Shown here piece after piece: positions 1 to 7,293 of a stretch of DNA of 59,478 bases. The first letter of the stretch is position 1; each line of letters starts with the position of its first letter. The stretch is from an uncultured Oscillospiraceae bacterium (GTDB lineage: Bacteria > Bacillota > Clostridia > Oscillospirales > Acutalibacteraceae), in assembly GCA_900542375.1 (NCBI GenBank), contig UQNI01000004.1:1-59478 (forward strand). The letters run 5' to 3'. A program made the translations under genes and the position numbers. The notes below the pieces were generated by a model. It was given only the letters and a program-made list of their open reading frames with translations. It was not told the DNA's origin and made no database searches.

Positions 1-208
1 TATATAATGTGTTGTTTTGTCAATATAATTTTAAACATAATGAAGTTATTTTGATATAATATATATATTATGGTTTTATTTTTTACGAATAAAGAGGTAT
101 ATACGGTTTCGTAAAATGTGATTGATTCCCTTTTAGAAGACAAAGGATAAAATAGAAATCAAGCGCAATATTAATGTAGCCTGTTTTTTCTTATTTATGC
201 GATCTTTG

Positions 209-237
209 TTGAAATACAAGTGGGAAATCGATATAAT
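209..237 (+). promoter_or_regulatory. sigma-A-type promoter for the GNAT gene
   Basis: A TTGAAA -35 box at 209-214 and a perfect TATAAT -10 box at 232-237 are separated by 17 bases. They lie about 35 bases upstream of the acetyltransferase start. This is read from sequence only; no transcript data are available. Confidence 0.6.
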
Positions 238-269
238 AAAATAACGCTAAAAAGGATGGATTTTAAATT

Positions 270-701
270 ATGTTGCATACAGAACTATTTTGTGGTTTGG
301 AAAAAAATAATCCGGGATATGCAATTCGCCAAGCTGTTTTTGTACACGAGCAAGGTTTTGACCCTAATTTAGAATTTGATGAAAAAGATATGACTGCATT
401 TCACGTTTTGGTATTTTCCGATTCTGTTCCGGTTGCAGTAGGTCGTTTTTTTATCATGGAGGATAATGTTACAGCGTACTTGGGACGGATTGCGGTGTTA
501 AAAGAGCATCGAGGAAAGAAAGTAGGGGCATATTTGTTACGTGAATTGGAACAGGAGGCAAAGAAGAGAGGTGCGCAGTTTTCTATGTTAGGAGCGCAGT
601 TGCATGCAAAAGGATTTTATGAAAAACTCGGATATCAACCTTTTGGAGAAGAGTTTGACGACTGCGGAAAAATGCATATACATATGAGAAAAACATTGTA
701 A
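270..701 (+). CDS. GNAT family N-acetyltransferase
   Basis: This 143-residue protein is a single GNAT domain of normal length. It has an N-terminal R-x-A-V-F-V-x-E-Q-G-F segment typical of the ElaA/YjcF-like branch. The acetyl-CoA loop follows in motif A (LGRIAVLKEHRGKKVGAYLL, about residues 71-90), and the C-terminal half carries the usual FYEKLGYQ motif. It should transfer an acetyl group from acetyl-CoA to an amine, but the acceptor cannot be told from the sequence. The gene stands alone with its own promoter. A GGA-containing stretch lies somewhat far (about 13 bases) upstream of the ATG. Confidence 0.85.
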   Translation: MLHTELFCGLEKNNPGYAIRQAVFVHEQGFDPNLEFDEKDMTAFHVLVFSDSVPVAVGRFFIMEDNVTAYLGRIAVLKEHRGKKVGAYLLRELEQEAKKRGAQFSMLGAQLHAKGFYEKLGYQPFGEEFDDCGKMHIHMRKTL

Positions 702-754
702 ATTAAATCGTGTTATTGTTAAAATACTTAGTTGCAATAACTCTATCATGGAGA

Positions 755-887
755 CAAAATTAAAAATTTCGAACGATATAAGAACATTTTAGTATTTTAT
801 AGTGAAAGACTGCTCTGTAATTTTTGTTATAGCAGCCCTGCAACAGTAGCAAAATTAAAATTTTGGATGTTGATAGGAACGTTTTAG
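755..887. repeat. imperfect direct repeat in the GNAT-ndk gap
   Basis: Two 38-base units, 755-792 and 850-887, align without gaps at about 29 of 38 positions by hand count. Both begin CAAAATTAAAA and end TTTTAG. They lie in the 272-base gap between the acetyltransferase and ndk. They could be a decayed duplication or simply shared AT-rich composition. Confidence 0.35.
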
Positions 888-904
888 CAAGAATTCGTTA
901 AAAA

Positions 905-933
905 TTGCAAAGCAATTTTTTTTATGATATAAT
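905..933 (+). promoter_or_regulatory. sigma-A-type promoter for ndk
   Basis: TTGCAA at 905-910 and TATAAT at 928-933 are separated by 17 bases, 41 bases ahead of the ndk ATG. The spacer also contains a small hairpin (AATTGC / GCAATT followed by T residues), which could end transcripts arriving from the acetyltransferase gene. Confidence 0.6.
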
Positions 934-973
934 AATCATATCCATGTAATATTTTTAAAGGAGATTAGGTACT

Positions 974-1378
974 ATGATCGAACAAACCTATATTATGTTA
1001 AAACCAGATGCAGTTCAAAGAGGTTTAATGGGCGAAATCATTGCAAGAATTGAGAGAAAAGGCTACAGATTGATTGACGCTAAAATGATGAATTTGGACG
1101 AAGCTATTTTGAAAGAGCACTATGCTCACATTGCGGACAAACCATTCTTCCCTGAAATTGTTGAATACATGACTTCCGGTCCTGTATTCGGCATGATTGT
1201 AGAAGGTGAAAATGCAGTTCAAGGTATGAGAATTATCATGGGCGCTACCAAATTTGAAGAAGCTACTGCAGGTACTATCCGTGGTGATTTTGCTTCCAGC
1301 ACCGGCGCAAACGTAATTCACGGTTCTGACTCCGTTGAAAATGCAAAGATTGAAATCAAAAGATTTTTCAACAAATAA
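974..1378 (+). CDS. ndk: Nucleoside diphosphate kinase
   Basis: Ndk moves the gamma phosphate from ATP to other nucleoside diphosphates through a phospho-histidine, balancing cytosolic NTP and dNTP pools. The 134-residue product has the family start (EQTYIMLKPDAVQRG), the central loop and the active-site NVIHGSDS motif with the catalytic histidine near residue 115. Length is normal. A good ribosome binding site (AAAGGAG) precedes the ATG. It is monocistronic, with its own promoter and a strong terminator shared with the convergent ABC-F gene. Confidence 0.97.
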   Translation: MIEQTYIMLKPDAVQRGLMGEIIARIERKGYRLIDAKMMNLDEAILKEHYAHIADKPFFPEIVEYMTSGPVFGMIVEGENAVQGMRIIMGATKFEEATAGTIRGDFASSTGANVIHGSDSVENAKIEIKRFFNK

Positions 1379-1398
1379 TTGGAAATTTGTTGCTATCT

Positions 1399-1444
1399 GA
1401 AATGAAAAAAGAGCAGCCCTTATGGGTTGCTCTTTTTTCATTTC
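1399..1444. terminator. bidirectional terminator between ndk and the ABC-F gene
   Basis: GAGCAGCCC at 1411-1419 pairs with GGGTTGCTC at 1424-1432 around a TTAT loop. Flanking A and T runs extend the stem and supply a U-tract in either direction. It serves convergent transcripts. Confidence 0.9.
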
Positions 1445-2921
1445 AAAGCTCTATCGTTTTTGTCGCAATATGTTCTCGAAATGTTTGGTCATGTTCTACA
1501 AATAACATGGTTGGTTTGTATTCCAACAATAATTGCTCTAATTGCATACGCGATATTACATCTATATAATTCAGAGGTTCATCCCAAATCAGCAGATGTG
1601 AGGGCTGACATAAACTTTTTGCAATTAAAACTTTTTTCTTTTGTCCGCCGCTGAAATATTGTATTTCTTTGTCAAATTGCTCTCTTGTAAAATCTAATTT
1701 GCGTAAAATTGCTTTGAATACACTTTCCGCAATTTTGTTTGCTGCTGCATAGTCGGATAAGGTTCCGCATAATGCATCGGTATTTTGTGATACATAAGAA
1801 ATCATCATATTACTGCCTTTATAAAATTCACCTGAGTATGGAACATTGTATCCGCAAACAAGTTTTAATATGCTGGATTTTCCGCACCCATTATTTCCGT
1901 TTAAAGCAATGCGGTCACCTTGTTCAATAGTAAATGTGATATCTTTACAAATGATATTGTTCTCATAACAAATAGAAACATTTCGGAAAGATGCCAAACG
2001 GTGGGAATGGTAAACTGGTTGAGATAATTTTAAATGCTCTGTTTGGTCGATATTTTTTAACAGCTTTGCTTTTTCTTCGATTGCCTCCAGACGACGGCCT
2101 TGTATGGATTTGGAACGCTGCATCATTTTGGCGGCTTTATGACCGACATATCCTCTATCAGGCCGTAACCCTGAATTTTTTGTACCATATTTGGATTTTT
2201 CTACTTGATATGACCAAGTGCTGGCTTGTTTAGCTGCCTTGGATAAACGAGAAATTTCTTTCATGCACTTTTTATTCTCTGTCAGTTCGTAGCAGTCTTG
2301 TCGTTCTTTATTTACAAGCCAAGAAGAGAAATTTCCTTTTTGAATTTCGATGTTGGTATTATTAATGGATAGAATATGGTCTACACATCCATCTACAAAT
2401 GCTCTGTCATGTGAAATTAGAATAAATCCGCTTTTTTGATTGAGATAGTTGCGGATAATTTCTCTTCCATGTGCATCTAAATGATTGGTAGGCTCGTCGA
2501 TAAGAAGGAAGCTGTTTTCCTTTAAAAATAGAATTGCCAGCAATACTTTGGTTTGTTCTCCGTCGGAAAGAGTTTGGAATGGGCGATAAAGAATGGAATC
2601 ATCTGCTTCTAAAAGAGACAATTCTTTTACCAACTGCCAATGGACATAATCAGGATAAATTTGCGAGATGACTTCTATGGTCCATTGTGATTTATCTTTT
2701 ACATCATAGGGAAAATGTTCGAATGTTACATTGGATGAGATATGACCGCTGTAGTCATATTTTCCCATAAGCAAGTGAAAAAATGTTGTTTTCCCTTTTC
2801 CATTTCTTCCAATGAAACCTAATTTCCAATTGGTGTCTATACAAAAGCTGACATGTTTGAATATGGTGTCATAACTTCCGTTGTAAGAAAAAGTGAGGTT
2901 GGATATATTGATTTGCGACAT
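1443..2921 (-). CDS. ABC-F family ribosomal protection ATPase (Lsa/Vga-like)
   Basis: This 492-residue protein has two ABC ATPase domains and no membrane segments, as in ABC-F proteins that act on the ribosome. Domain 1 has Walker A GRNGKGKTT, signature LSDGEQ and Walker B LLIDEPTNHLD. After a basic linker, domain 2 has Walker A GNNGCGKSS, signature FSGGQKKK and Walker B LLIWDEPLNYID. The WDEPLNY form, the N-terminus and the length match the Lsa/Vga/Msr group, whose members dislodge lincosamides, pleuromutilins and streptogramin A. Its actual drug spectrum is inferred, not shown. The ATG at 2921 is chosen because AAAGGGGGA sits just upstream; an in-frame codon 12 residues earlier lies in the attenuator. 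Expression is probably drug-induced through the leader at 2940-3151. Confidence 0.88.
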   Translation of the reverse strand: MSQINISNLTFSYNGSYDTIFKHVSFCIDTNWKLGFIGRNGKGKTTFFHLLMGKYDYSGHISSNVTFEHFPYDVKDKSQWTIEVISQIYPDYVHWQLVKELSLLEADDSILYRPFQTLSDGEQTKVLLAILFLKENSFLLIDEPTNHLDAHGREIIRNYLNQKSGFILISHDRAFVDGCVDHILSINNTNIEIQKGNFSSWLVNKERQDCYELTENKKCMKEISRLSKAAKQASTWSYQVEKSKYGTKNSGLRPDRGYVGHKAAKMMQRSKSIQGRRLEAIEEKAKLLKNIDQTEHLKLSQPVYHSHRLASFRNVSICYENNIICKDITFTIEQGDRIALNGNNGCGKSSILKLVCGYNVPYSGEFYKGSNMMISYVSQNTDALCGTLSDYAAANKIAESVFKAILRKLDFTREQFDKEIQYFSGGQKKKVLIAKSLCQPSHLLIWDEPLNYIDVISRMQLEQLLLEYKPTMLFVEHDQTFREHIATKTIEL

Positions 2922-2939
2922 GGAAAATCCCCCTTTAAA

Positions 2940-3151
2940 ACAAAATAAAAGCTGCAAGAAAGTTCTTTCTTGCAGCTCAAAAATATCATTCTAAAATCCA
3001 ATAGGAGGATGTATTGTTATGATTTTGAGTTGAAAACAGAGAATACTTTCTTGCAAAGGCACAATAAATAAAGTGTATTTTATGTCATACACAGTGATAT
3101 TTATTGTGCCTATTTTTATTAGCAAGAAAGTTGAATCATGCTTTCATCTCC
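2940..3151 (-). promoter_or_regulatory. ribosome-mediated transcription attenuator ahead of the ABC-F gene
   Basis: Four short segments can form alternative helices. In minus-strand order they are CTTTCTTGC inside the leader frame (3130-3122), GCAAGAAAG (3054-3046), GCTGCAAGAAAG (2962-2951 partner at 2976-2965) and CTTTCTTGCAGC. The last two form a 13-bp terminator hairpin at 2950-2977 followed by TTTTATTTTG. The first two can pair around a 14-bp hairpin (3057-3070 with 3098-3111). A ribosome stalled on the leader would cover segment 1, freeing segment 2 to pair with the terminator 3' arm. This matches the logic of known drug-sensing ABC-F leaders. Pairing is seen in sequence; induction is inferred. 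Confidence 0.75.
3119..3139 (-). CDS. leader peptide MIQLSC
   Basis: A six-codon frame, ATG-ATT-CAA-CTT-TCT-TGC-TAA, begins 8 bases after a GGAG ribosome binding site (3148-3151). It lies inside the transcript that starts near 3164. Its last three sense codons are the same CTTTCTTGC segment that competes in the attenuator. That placement is what one expects of a stall-sensing leader peptide. It is too short to recognise by homology. Confidence 0.6.
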   Translation of the reverse strand: MIQLSC

Positions 3152-3170
3152 AATCTGATATATTAACCAT

Positions 3171-3199
3171 ATCATAGCACAACAGTTATGGCACGTCAA
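3171..3199 (-). promoter_or_regulatory. sigma-A-type promoter for the ABC-F leader
   Basis: On the minus strand TTGACG (3199-3194) and TATGAT (3176-3171) have a 17-base spacer. The predicted start near 3164 leaves a 240-base leader containing the short peptide frame and attenuator. The -35 box lies just beyond the stop codon of the tenI-type gene. Confidence 0.7.
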
Positions 3200-3202
3200 A
3201 TG

Positions 3203-4045
3203 CTAACAATGCTTTTTCCAATACCACCATTTTAACTTTTGGGGTTCCGGATTGGGCGTTGTTGCAAAGTATACAGCCAAACGATATACATATAACACAC
3301 AGCGGTCCAACTGTCCGCCATGTAAGATACAATCTTGTTGATACATTTCGTCCGGATTTGCTTGTTTTAAATCTTCTACCCAATGATAACCCAAGCGAAT
3401 CATATGTTGTTTCATGTTTGGACCTACCCCAGGAATGGCACATAAATCCGTTTTTGGCGTGAGTTGCTGATATATGTTTATATTCTCTTCTACGTGGTCG
3501 CAAGTCATCAGCTCTGACATAATGCAAAAGTCGGTTGCTCCTGCATTTATGATTTCTTGCGCCGTATCTTTATGTATGCCTCCAATGGGATAAACGGGAA
3601 TATGTGATGCGTTTTGTACCTTTTGATAAAAAGAGATGCCGCGAGGTTTTAAATCCGCTTTGCAGTCCGTTTGGAAGATATGACCTGCGATAAGATAGGT
3701 TGCCCCAAGATTCTGTGCCAAAGCAACTTCTTCCACAGCATGAACAGAAGTGCCTATCATAGTAAACGCATTCAGATATTTACTTTCTTGTTTCAGAATA
3801 GACAGGGGAAGATGAATTGCCGTTACACCAAGGTCAAGGGCAGACTGTATGTGCGTGTGAAGTACCAATTGTATTCCGTATGTTTTGCATATGGCAAGAC
3901 ACTGCGCGGCCAATTGTGTGTACTCTTTTCTGTCTAAATCTTTTTCCCGCAAGATGATAAACTTTGGTCCTGCTTGGCAGATAGACTCGACGCGCTTTAA
4001 AAAGTTATCTTTACATAAGGTTCTGTTTGTAACGCAAATTACCAT
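3203..4045 (-). CDS. tenI: TenI-like thiazole tautomerase fused to a Cdd1 helix-hairpin-helix domain
   Basis: Residues 1-193 form a TIM barrel of the ThiE/TenI family. The SVHAVEEVALAQ stretch and GHIFQTDCKADLKPRG motif, with His at residue 122, match TenI rather than ThiE. TenI isomerises the thiazole carboxylate phosphate made by ThiG. Residues 196-280 match the Cdd1 family: IPGVGPNMKQHMIRLGY, then HGGQLDRCVLYVYRLAVYFA and a KLKWWYWK ending. I do not know such a fusion as standard. The ATG at 4045 has GAGGAT upstream, inside the end of thiH, so the two are translationally close. An in-frame upstream extension lies entirely within thiH and is unlikely. ThiE activity cannot be excluded. Confidence 0.8.
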   Translation of the reverse strand: MVICVTNRTLCKDNFLKRVESICQAGPKFIILREKDLDRKEYTQLAAQCLAICKTYGIQLVLHTHIQSALDLGVTAIHLPLSILKQESKYLNAFTMIGTSVHAVEEVALAQNLGATYLIAGHIFQTDCKADLKPRGISFYQKVQNASHIPVYPIGGIHKDTAQEIINAGATDFCIMSELMTCDHVEENINIYQQLTPKTDLCAIPGVGPNMKQHMIRLGYHWVEDLKQANPDEMYQQDCILHGGQLDRCVLYVYRLAVYFATTPNPEPQKLKWWYWKKHC

Positions 4046-4055
4046 ACTTGTATCC

Positions 4056-5219
4056 TCACAAACGTATGTAGTCTGTAAACACTTCTTGTAATCCGCGTTT
4101 TTTGAGCATTTTACGGATTTCATCCACACTGCGGGGGTCAGAAATTTCAAATTGTGCGTCGCCTTTTTCTTCCAGCTGATGGCCGCCCACGCTGGTTTTC
4201 ACACCTGCGGAAATTTTTGTTGCGCAGAGTCCCACTACATTATCACGGAATCCCGCACGCTCGCGGGTAGAAATATTAATGCCTGCAAATGGCAGTAATA
4301 TACGGTATGCCAGCATAATTTGGAGCAACTGTGTTTCGTGAACATCATTGGGATTGTTTTCGCTGTTATTAATGTAAGGACGCAGTCTGGGAACAGAAAA
4401 GCTGATTTCTGCATGAGGATATTTCTGCTGTAAAAACTTTGCATGCAGTCCCGTTGCAAGTGCATCATTCCTAAAGTTGTGCAGTCCTAACAATGCACCT
4501 ATTCCTACGCCGCGCATTCCTCCCATAAGAGCGCGCTCTTGTGCGTTGAATCGATACGAAAAATCTCTCTTAGGACCTTTCAAATGCACTTCTTTGTAAA
4601 AAATAGGATCATACGTTTCTTGATAAACACTGACAAAGTCGGCGCCTTTTTCATGTAGAAAGGCGTACTCGTCAGAATTCAGAGGATAAATTTCCAGACC
4701 TATGGTAGTAAAATATTCTTTTGCCAATTCTACTGCCTGTCCAATGTAATCAAGATTGGATTGATGACGTGATTCGCCTGTTAAAATTAAAATTTCTTCC
4801 AGCCCTGTTTGGGCAATAGTCCGAAATTCTGATTCAATTTCCTCCATAGAAAGTTTGCCGCGATGAATTTTGTTTTTGCAGTTAAATCCACAGTAAACAC
4901 ATTCATTTACGCAATAGTTGGCAATATACAGCGGCGTATATAAGCCTATGTTATTGCCAAATTGTGCACAAGTCAACCGTTTTGCTTTTTGTGCCATTTG
5001 TTCTAACAATGGTTGTGCTGCGGGGGAGAGTAAAGCTGCAAAATCTAAAACAGACAATTGTTCTTTTTGTAATGCGTTTTGAACATCTGCGGAGGTAAAT
5101 GTGGAAAAATCAAATTGATTATAGTAGGAAAGCGTCCGTTCCATGATATCACTGTCGATACGTTCCATATGTTCCAACTCTTTTTTTGAGATTCCATCTA
5201 TCATAGCAGAAGTATCCAT
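4056..5219 (-). CDS. thiH: 2-iminoacetate synthase ThiH (radical SAM)
   Basis: ThiH cleaves tyrosine with a 5'-deoxyadenosyl radical to give dehydroglycine for the thiazole ring. The 387-residue protein has the radical SAM cluster motif CVNECVYC at residues 103-110 (CxxxCxxC), followed by GF and an ISTRERAGFRDN segment typical of ThiH near the C-terminus. Full length. Anaerobes commonly use ThiH instead of the oxygen-dependent glycine oxidase ThiO, which fits a Clostridia host. It lies between thiG and the tenI fusion. The ATG at 5219 follows GGGA by about 8 bases. Confidence 0.95.
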   Translation of the reverse strand: MDTSAMIDGISKKELEHMERIDSDIMERTLSYYNQFDFSTFTSADVQNALQKEQLSVLDFAALLSPAAQPLLEQMAQKAKRLTCAQFGNNIGLYTPLYIANYCVNECVYCGFNCKNKIHRGKLSMEEIESEFRTIAQTGLEEILILTGESRHQSNLDYIGQAVELAKEYFTTIGLEIYPLNSDEYAFLHEKGADFVSVYQETYDPIFYKEVHLKGPKRDFSYRFNAQERALMGGMRGVGIGALLGLHNFRNDALATGLHAKFLQQKYPHAEISFSVPRLRPYINNSENNPNDVHETQLLQIMLAYRILLPFAGINISTRERAGFRDNVVGLCATKISAGVKTSVGGHQLEEKGDAQFEISDPRSVDEIRKMLKKRGLQEVFTDYIRL

Positions 5220-5247
5220 ACATCATTCCCTGCCTTTCTGTGTTCCG

Positions 5248-6015
5248 TTAATCTTCTAAAAATCCGGTCAAAGGGGAAGAGGCTTCTCCTGTAAAGTCCA
5301 ATACGCGTCCAAGCCCAGCAAGGTAAGCCAGTCGTCCCGCTTCAATAGCCAATTTAAATGCTTTGGCCATCGCGCCCACATCTTTTGCGGTTGCAACTGC
5401 GGTATTTGCCATCACTGCGTCAACGCCCAATTCCATGGCTTCGCATGCCTGCGACGGTGCGCCGATTCCTGCGTCTACAATAACGGGAAGGTCTATTTCG
5501 TTTACAATCATTTTGATAAATTCCCGTGATACCAGCCCTTTATTGCTGCCGATAGGCGCTGCCAAAGGCATGACTGCTGCTGCGCCTGCGTCCACCAATG
5601 CTCTAGCTGTGATTAAATCAGGGCACATATAAGGCATAACGATGAACCCTTCTTTTGCCAAAATTTCAGTGGCTTTTACGGTTTCATGGTTGTCCGGCAT
5701 TAAATATTTGCTGTCGTGGATGACTTCTATTTTTATAAAATCACCACAGCCCAGTTCGCGGGAAAGTCGGGCAATGCGTACGGCTTCTTCTGCATTGCGG
5801 GCTCCTGATGTATTGGGCAAAAGAGTAATACCTTTTGGGAGATAATCCAAAATATTTCCGTCCCCTCCGGTATTTGCGCGACGCAAAGCAAGTGTGATGA
5901 TTTCTGCTCCGCTGTTTTCGATGACTCCCGGCATTTTTTCAAGAGAATATTTTCCTGATCCTAAGATAAAGCGGGAATGAAATTCATGACCGTCGATAAT
6001 CAATGTATCTTTCAT
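5248..6015 (-). CDS. thiG: Thiazole synthase ThiG
   Basis: ThiG condenses deoxyxylulose phosphate, dehydroglycine and sulfur from ThiS thiocarboxylate into the thiazole phosphate. The 255-residue TIM barrel has the Schiff-base lysine at residue 95 in FIKIEVI, plus ALRRANTGGDGN and the phosphate-binding PVIVDAGIGAPSQA. Length is normal. It starts 4 bases after thiF ends, with AGAGG as ribosome binding site, so the genes are cotranscribed under the TPP riboswitch. Confidence 0.97.
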   Translation of the reverse strand: MKDTLIIDGHEFHSRFILGSGKYSLEKMPGVIENSGAEIITLALRRANTGGDGNILDYLPKGITLLPNTSGARNAEEAVRIARLSRELGCGDFIKIEVIHDSKYLMPDNHETVKATEILAKEGFIVMPYMCPDLITARALVDAGAAAVMPLAAPIGSNKGLVSREFIKMIVNEIDLPVIVDAGIGAPSQACEAMELGVDAVMANTAVATAKDVGAMAKAFKLAIEAGRLAYLAGLGRVLDFTGEASSPLTGFLED

Positions 6016-6019
6016 TTTG

Positions 6020-6823
6020 TTAAACCTCTTCTATTCCTAAAATTAAGCGGAGAACCATATTGGCTTGATGAGCAGCGCATACTGTCACACGCGGTGCCAT
6101 CAAGCCGTTGCCTACTTCAGCGGCGGTGCTGCCATCTCCGCACATGTATAAATGTTTCATTTTTCTGGCTGTTTGAATGGTATTGGAAGAACCGTATCCT
6201 GCCATGCCGGAACCGCATACCAATTTTGTTTGGGGACTTTGTTCCAGCAGTGTATTCACTAAAATTGCTTTGGAAATCGGGTTATCAAATGCTTCGCAAA
6301 CAATAGGATACTCCCCAAAAAGTGAATGCGCGTTTTCTTCCGTCACACGGATTTGCTTTGTTTTTACTTTGATAAAAGGATTGATTTGCTCAATTTGTTG
6401 TTTTAGCGCTTCTGTTTTGGGCAATCCCAAATGAGAGATATAGTAGCTTTGACGGTTGAGGTTGCTGGGTTCCACAACATCAAAATCCACTAAAAACAGA
6501 GTGCCTACACCTGTACGGGCAAGTAAAATTGCAATGTTGGACCCAAGCCCGCCCAGACCTGCAATTGCCACTTTTGCTTCTTTTACCTTGTTATGGACAT
6601 TTGGAGTATGCCGTGCGCACATCATGCTTTCCAATTCGTCTTGGGAAGGCATTTTCCCTTTTTGAATCAGAGTCACCAAATCTCCCTCTTTGATATCCAG
6701 ATTTTCTGATACTTGAAATCCGTTTAAGATGGTAACGTCTGATGGAATTTGCAATTCTGCTTTTAAGTCCAATAGTGTGGAAGCGTTGGTGGTATATGGC
6801 TTTCCGTTTACAATCAGTTTCAT
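6020..6823 (-). CDS. thiF: ThiS adenylyltransferase ThiF with N-terminal ThiS-like domain
   Basis: ThiF activates the ThiS C-terminus as an acyl adenylate before sulfur transfer. The 267-residue product begins with a ubiquitin-like ThiS domain (about residues 1-58, starting MKLIVNGKPY) that lacks the terminal Gly-Gly. The E1-like Rossmann domain follows, with GLGGLGSN at about 89-96 and DFDVVEPSNLNRQ. So the operon encodes a free carrier and a carrier-like domain on its enzyme. I chose the ATG at 6823, where the ThiS fold begins, with AGGCGG 8 bases upstream. A GTG at 6832 is possible. The start overlaps the end of thiS. Confidence 0.9.
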   Translation of the reverse strand: MKLIVNGKPYTTNASTLLDLKAELQIPSDVTILNGFQVSENLDIKEGDLVTLIQKGKMPSQDELESMMCARHTPNVHNKVKEAKVAIAGLGGLGSNIAILLARTGVGTLFLVDFDVVEPSNLNRQSYYISHLGLPKTEALKQQIEQINPFIKVKTKQIRVTEENAHSLFGEYPIVCEAFDNPISKAILVNTLLEQSPQTKLVCGSGMAGYGSSNTIQTARKMKHLYMCGDGSTAAEVGNGLMAPRVTVCAAHQANMVLRLILGIEEV

Positions 6824-6824
6824 A

Positions 6825-7019
6825 TCAGCCACCGCCTACAAAGCTTACGACTTCCAGTGTATCGTCATTGGTTACGGTTACTTGCTCATACGTTGCTTTT
6901 GGAATAATAGCGCCGTTCATTTCTACTGCAATCCGCTGTGTTTGAAATCCGTATTCATTCAGTAAATCCAGTAAGATAACCGGTTGTTCCAAATGATAGA
7001 TTGTCCCGTTTAATTTCAT
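6825..7019 (-). CDS. thiS: Sulfur carrier protein ThiS
   Basis: This 64-residue ubiquitin-like protein ends in VSFVGGG. The terminal Gly-Gly is the site that is adenylated by ThiF and turned into a thiocarboxylate. The ATG at 7019 follows an excellent AGGAGG. A longer in-frame reading would run into the riboswitch and is rejected. It is the first gene of the thi operon. Confidence 0.95.
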   Translation of the reverse strand: MKLNGTIYHLEQPVILLDLLNEYGFQTQRIAVEMNGAIIPKATYEQVTVTNDDTLEVVSFVGGG

Positions 7020-7057
7020 AAAAGAACCTCCTGTTTTATTGCAAGAACAAGGGAAAT

Positions 7058-7092
7058 AAAAAACCGAACCCTTGTAAAGAGTTCGGTTTTTG
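7058..7092 (-). terminator. riboswitch-controlled terminator before thiS
   Basis: On the minus strand AAAACCGAACTC pairs with GGGTTCGGTTTT around a short loop, then a T-rich run. It lies between the TPP aptamer and the thiS ribosome binding site, so it is probably the expression platform. The neighbouring TTCCAGT / ACTGGAA arms (about 7095-7130) could form the alternative hairpin. Confidence 0.75.
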
Positions 7093-7136
7093 AAGTTCCA
7101 GTATATACTGTAAAAATTGAACTGGAAATACATAAA

Positions 7137-7230
7137 AAGAAACTCCCTACGCCGGTATGAACCGCACAGGTTCCATGAGTAAGAGGACACCACCTCACTC
7201 TCAGCCAATTTCATTGACTCCCCAGTTCTT
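7137..7230 (-). promoter_or_regulatory. TPP riboswitch (THI box)
   Basis: The minus strand shows the conserved TPP aptamer landmarks: GGGGAGT near the 5' end, GGCTGAGA, then the segment ACCTGTGCGGTTCATACC and GCGTAGGGAGT at the 3' end. The ends AAGAACT and AGTTTCTT can form P1. Thiamine pyrophosphate binding should promote the downstream terminator and shut off the operon. Confidence 0.95.
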
Positions 7231-7256
7231 ATATTAAATTTTTATATGATGTGTTT

Positions 7257-7285
7257 ATTATAAAACTGTAAAAATAGATTGTCAA
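7257..7285 (-). promoter_or_regulatory. sigma-A-type promoter of the thi operon
   Basis: Consensus TTGACA (7285-7280) and TATAAT (7262-7257) are separated by exactly 17 bases on the minus strand. They sit about 25 bases upstream of the TPP aptamer. Confidence 0.85.
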
Positions 7286-7293
7286 GTGGAAGG

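Noticed and set aside
3203..4045. Calling this gene ThiE (thiamine phosphate synthase)
   Set aside because: The GHIFQTDCK and SVHAVEE blocks are TenI signatures. ThiE-type residues around the pyrophosphate site (VHLGQ-D) are replaced by IHLPL.
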